NCBI GenBank assembly: GCA_963792485.1
Contig: CAWBWL010000001.1
Location: 186,001-250,000 of the forward strand
Source of the DNA: JANOYJ01 sp963792485
Lineage (GTDB): Bacteria > Pseudomonadota > Alphaproteobacteria > Rhizobiales > Rhizobiaceae
DNA: 64,000 nucleotides
Direction: 5' to 3'
The notes below the pieces were generated by a model. That model worked only from the letters and a program-made list of their open reading frames with translations, did no database searches and was not told where the DNA came from. Positions 62,815 through 64,000 of this stretch are shown one piece after another. The first letter of the stretch is position 1; each line of letters begins with the position of its first letter. The position numbers and the translations under genes are program-made.

Positions 62815-63656
62815 ATGGCAATTTTGACGAAGACGGCGCTGGTGACAGGCGCATCAAGCGGCATTGGCGCGGAGTTCGCACGCCGTCTGGATGAGATGGG
62901 ATATCAGTTCACTCTGCTCGGACGATCCCGCGAGCGCCTCGAAACTATCGGGAGATTGCTCTCACAATATCCGCCAAAGTACCTCCTTGCCAACCTCTCG
63001 GCGCGCGAAGGCCGCGAGAGCGCGGCGGTCGCAATCCGCGCAGAGGCGGATGGCTTCGATCTTGTCGTTCCCGAATGCAGGCGTTGCCCATCCAGCCCCG
63101 CTCGCGGTCTCCGATCCGGATAAGCAGGAAGAGACAATTGCGGTTAACCTGCTCGGAAATATGCAAGTCATCCAGGCCGCCCTCCCAGCTATGCTGCGAA
63201 AGCGCAAAGGCGATATTATTGCGGTGGTTTCGATGGGCGGCATTATCGCGCTGGAAAACTACACCGCTTACTCCGCGTCCAAATTCGGCATGCGCGGCTT
63301 TCTGTGGTCGCTATGCCAGCGAACTGAAAGGCACCGGCGTGAACCTTTCCGGCATGTATTGCTCGGCCGTCGACACACCCATGCTGCATGAGGAAGCGCG
63401 CAATCCCTATGGCTCGCCGCTGAATTTCATGGGCAAGGTTTCGAGCCCGCAGGAAGTCGTCACGCGGGCACTGAAGGCAATTGAAAAGCCGCAGCTGGAA
63501 ATCTACCTGCCCTATGGCGACAGCTGGACTGCGCGCATTCTCAGCTTTTTCCCAAGGCTCTTGATGAAGCTGCAGCCGGTTTTCATCTCATCGGGTGAAA
63601 AAGGCCGGAAGAAATATCTGCAGAAGCTTATTGCGCGGGAAAGCAGCGCGGGCTGA
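62815..63656 (+). CDS. Short-chain dehydrogenase/reductase, broken by two +1 shifts
   Basis: Start at the ATG at 62815 (MAILTKTALVTG); a GTG 12 bases upstream is possible. SDR features: ALVTGASSGIGAEFA cofactor motif, PNAGVAHP after the first shift, and the YSASK catalytic pair in ENYTAYSASKFGMRGFLWS. Extra bases lie at 63070-63072 (CCC) and about 63308-63313. Without them the protein has 279 residues and ends LIARESSAG. The C-terminal 110 residues resemble SDRs acting on lipids or steroid-like compounds, but the substrate is not known. No operon partner. Confidence 0.8.
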
Positions 63657-63729
63657 ATCTGCTGCGCGGCGTGTGGGGCGGCTCGGACCAGACGTGACCA
63701 TTCTTTTGTAGATAGCTCACTGATACTCT

Positions 63730-64000
63730 TCAGTTCTCAGGCTCAGGTTCAGCGGGTCGCAAAACTCGACGCTCAGAATAGGGTATGCCTTCCGAGTTCC
63801 AGTATATCCGCTCGGCTCGCCCGGTTAGCCGCTCGAACGGGACAAAACCGAGAGAAAACCGGCTGTCATTTGAATTGTCCCTGTTGTCACCCATAACGAA
63901 GTAATTGCCCTCAGGCACGAAAAAATCCCGCGTATTGTCAGCCGCACTGTCTGGGGATAGATCAATAACGTCATATGAAACTCCGTTAGGCAGGGTTTCG
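63730..64000 (-). CDS. lepB: Signal peptidase I, C-terminal part (5' end outside window)
   Basis: Ninety residues of a gene that enters from the right edge. The invariant signal peptidase I box E is visible as MGDNRDNSNDSR, followed by LGFVPFERLTGRAERIYW, in which FVPFERLTGRA corresponds to the C-terminal strand region. The enzyme removes Sec signal peptides on the periplasmic face. The catalytic Ser and Lys lie beyond the window. It converges on the SDR gene with 73 bases between stops. Confidence 0.92.
   Translation of the reverse strand, partial: ETLPNGVSYDVIDLSPDSAADNTRDFFVPEGNYFVMGDNRDNSNDSRFSLGFVPFERLTGRAERIYWNSEGIPYSERRVLRPAEPEPEN

Overview
The window is a chromosomal segment of an alphaproteobacterium, most likely of the order Hyphomicrobiales (Rhizobiales). 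The evidence is a rhizobial-type flagellin tail, sdhCDAB in the alphaproteobacterial order, a lone leuC, the envC-ctpA-DUF610 deacetylase-rppH block, a complete rhizobial rha locus (RhaRST-PQUK, RhaD, RhaI) and EryABCD-type erythritol genes. I cannot name the genus. No rRNA, tRNA, CRISPR array, integrase or transposase was seen.

Layout. 1-9 kb: flagellin 3' end, a small hypothetical gene, kup, leuC, a hipBA toxin-antitoxin pair, a GFA-fold zinc protein with a ChaC-like gene, and a PLP decarboxylase. 9.2-11.8 kb: a secreted DNase I-fold hydrolase, a membrane diguanylate cyclase and a small MliC-like lipoprotein. 11.9-19 kb: the succinate dehydrogenase operon, in which sdhA and sdhB are pulled apart by three inserted modules (an HNH-like zinc protein, a vapBC pair and an opgB-like phosphoglycerol transferase). 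Each module is followed by a copy of the 5' end of sdhB; only the last copy is intact. 19-24.6 kb: surface polysaccharide genes, an O-antigen ligase/polymerase and a wbpA-B-D-E-type set for a diacetamido-uronic acid sugar nucleotide.

24.6-47.4 kb is a 23-kb catabolic island built around one SorC/EryD-like regulator. The minus-strand operon encodes a five-gene ABC importer, erythritol kinase (EryA), erythritol-phosphate dehydrogenase (EryB), an EryC-like epimerase, and an unassigned branch (2-hydroxyacid dehydrogenase, class II aldolase, second FGGY kinase, HAD-IIA phosphatase). The plus-strand operon matches the D-apiose/D-apionate pathway: oxidoisomerase, apiose dehydrogenase, apionolactonase, a RuBisCO-like decarboxylase and an oxo-isoapionate kinase. 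It ends with TpiA-like and RpiB-like tetrulose-phosphate isomerases. I infer that erythritol and apiose both converge on erythrulose phosphate and share these two isomerases. Eleven gene junctions here are 4-base stop/start overlaps, so translation is probably coupled. 47.4-58.1 kb is the L-rhamnose locus. Apiose and rhamnose occur together in plant rhamnogalacturonan II, which suggests a plant-cell-wall lifestyle.

58.2-64 kb holds housekeeping genes: envC-like, ctpA, a DUF610 deacetylase, rppH, a short-chain dehydrogenase and the 3' part of lepB.

Caution on quality. Seven genes (sdhA, wbpA, rhaD, rhaT, rhaP, rhaQ and the short-chain dehydrogenase) are broken by about 21 single-base insertions. 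All go in the same direction and most lie in short homopolymers. Removing them restores normal-length proteins, so I treat them as probable sequencing or assembly errors rather than pseudogenes.
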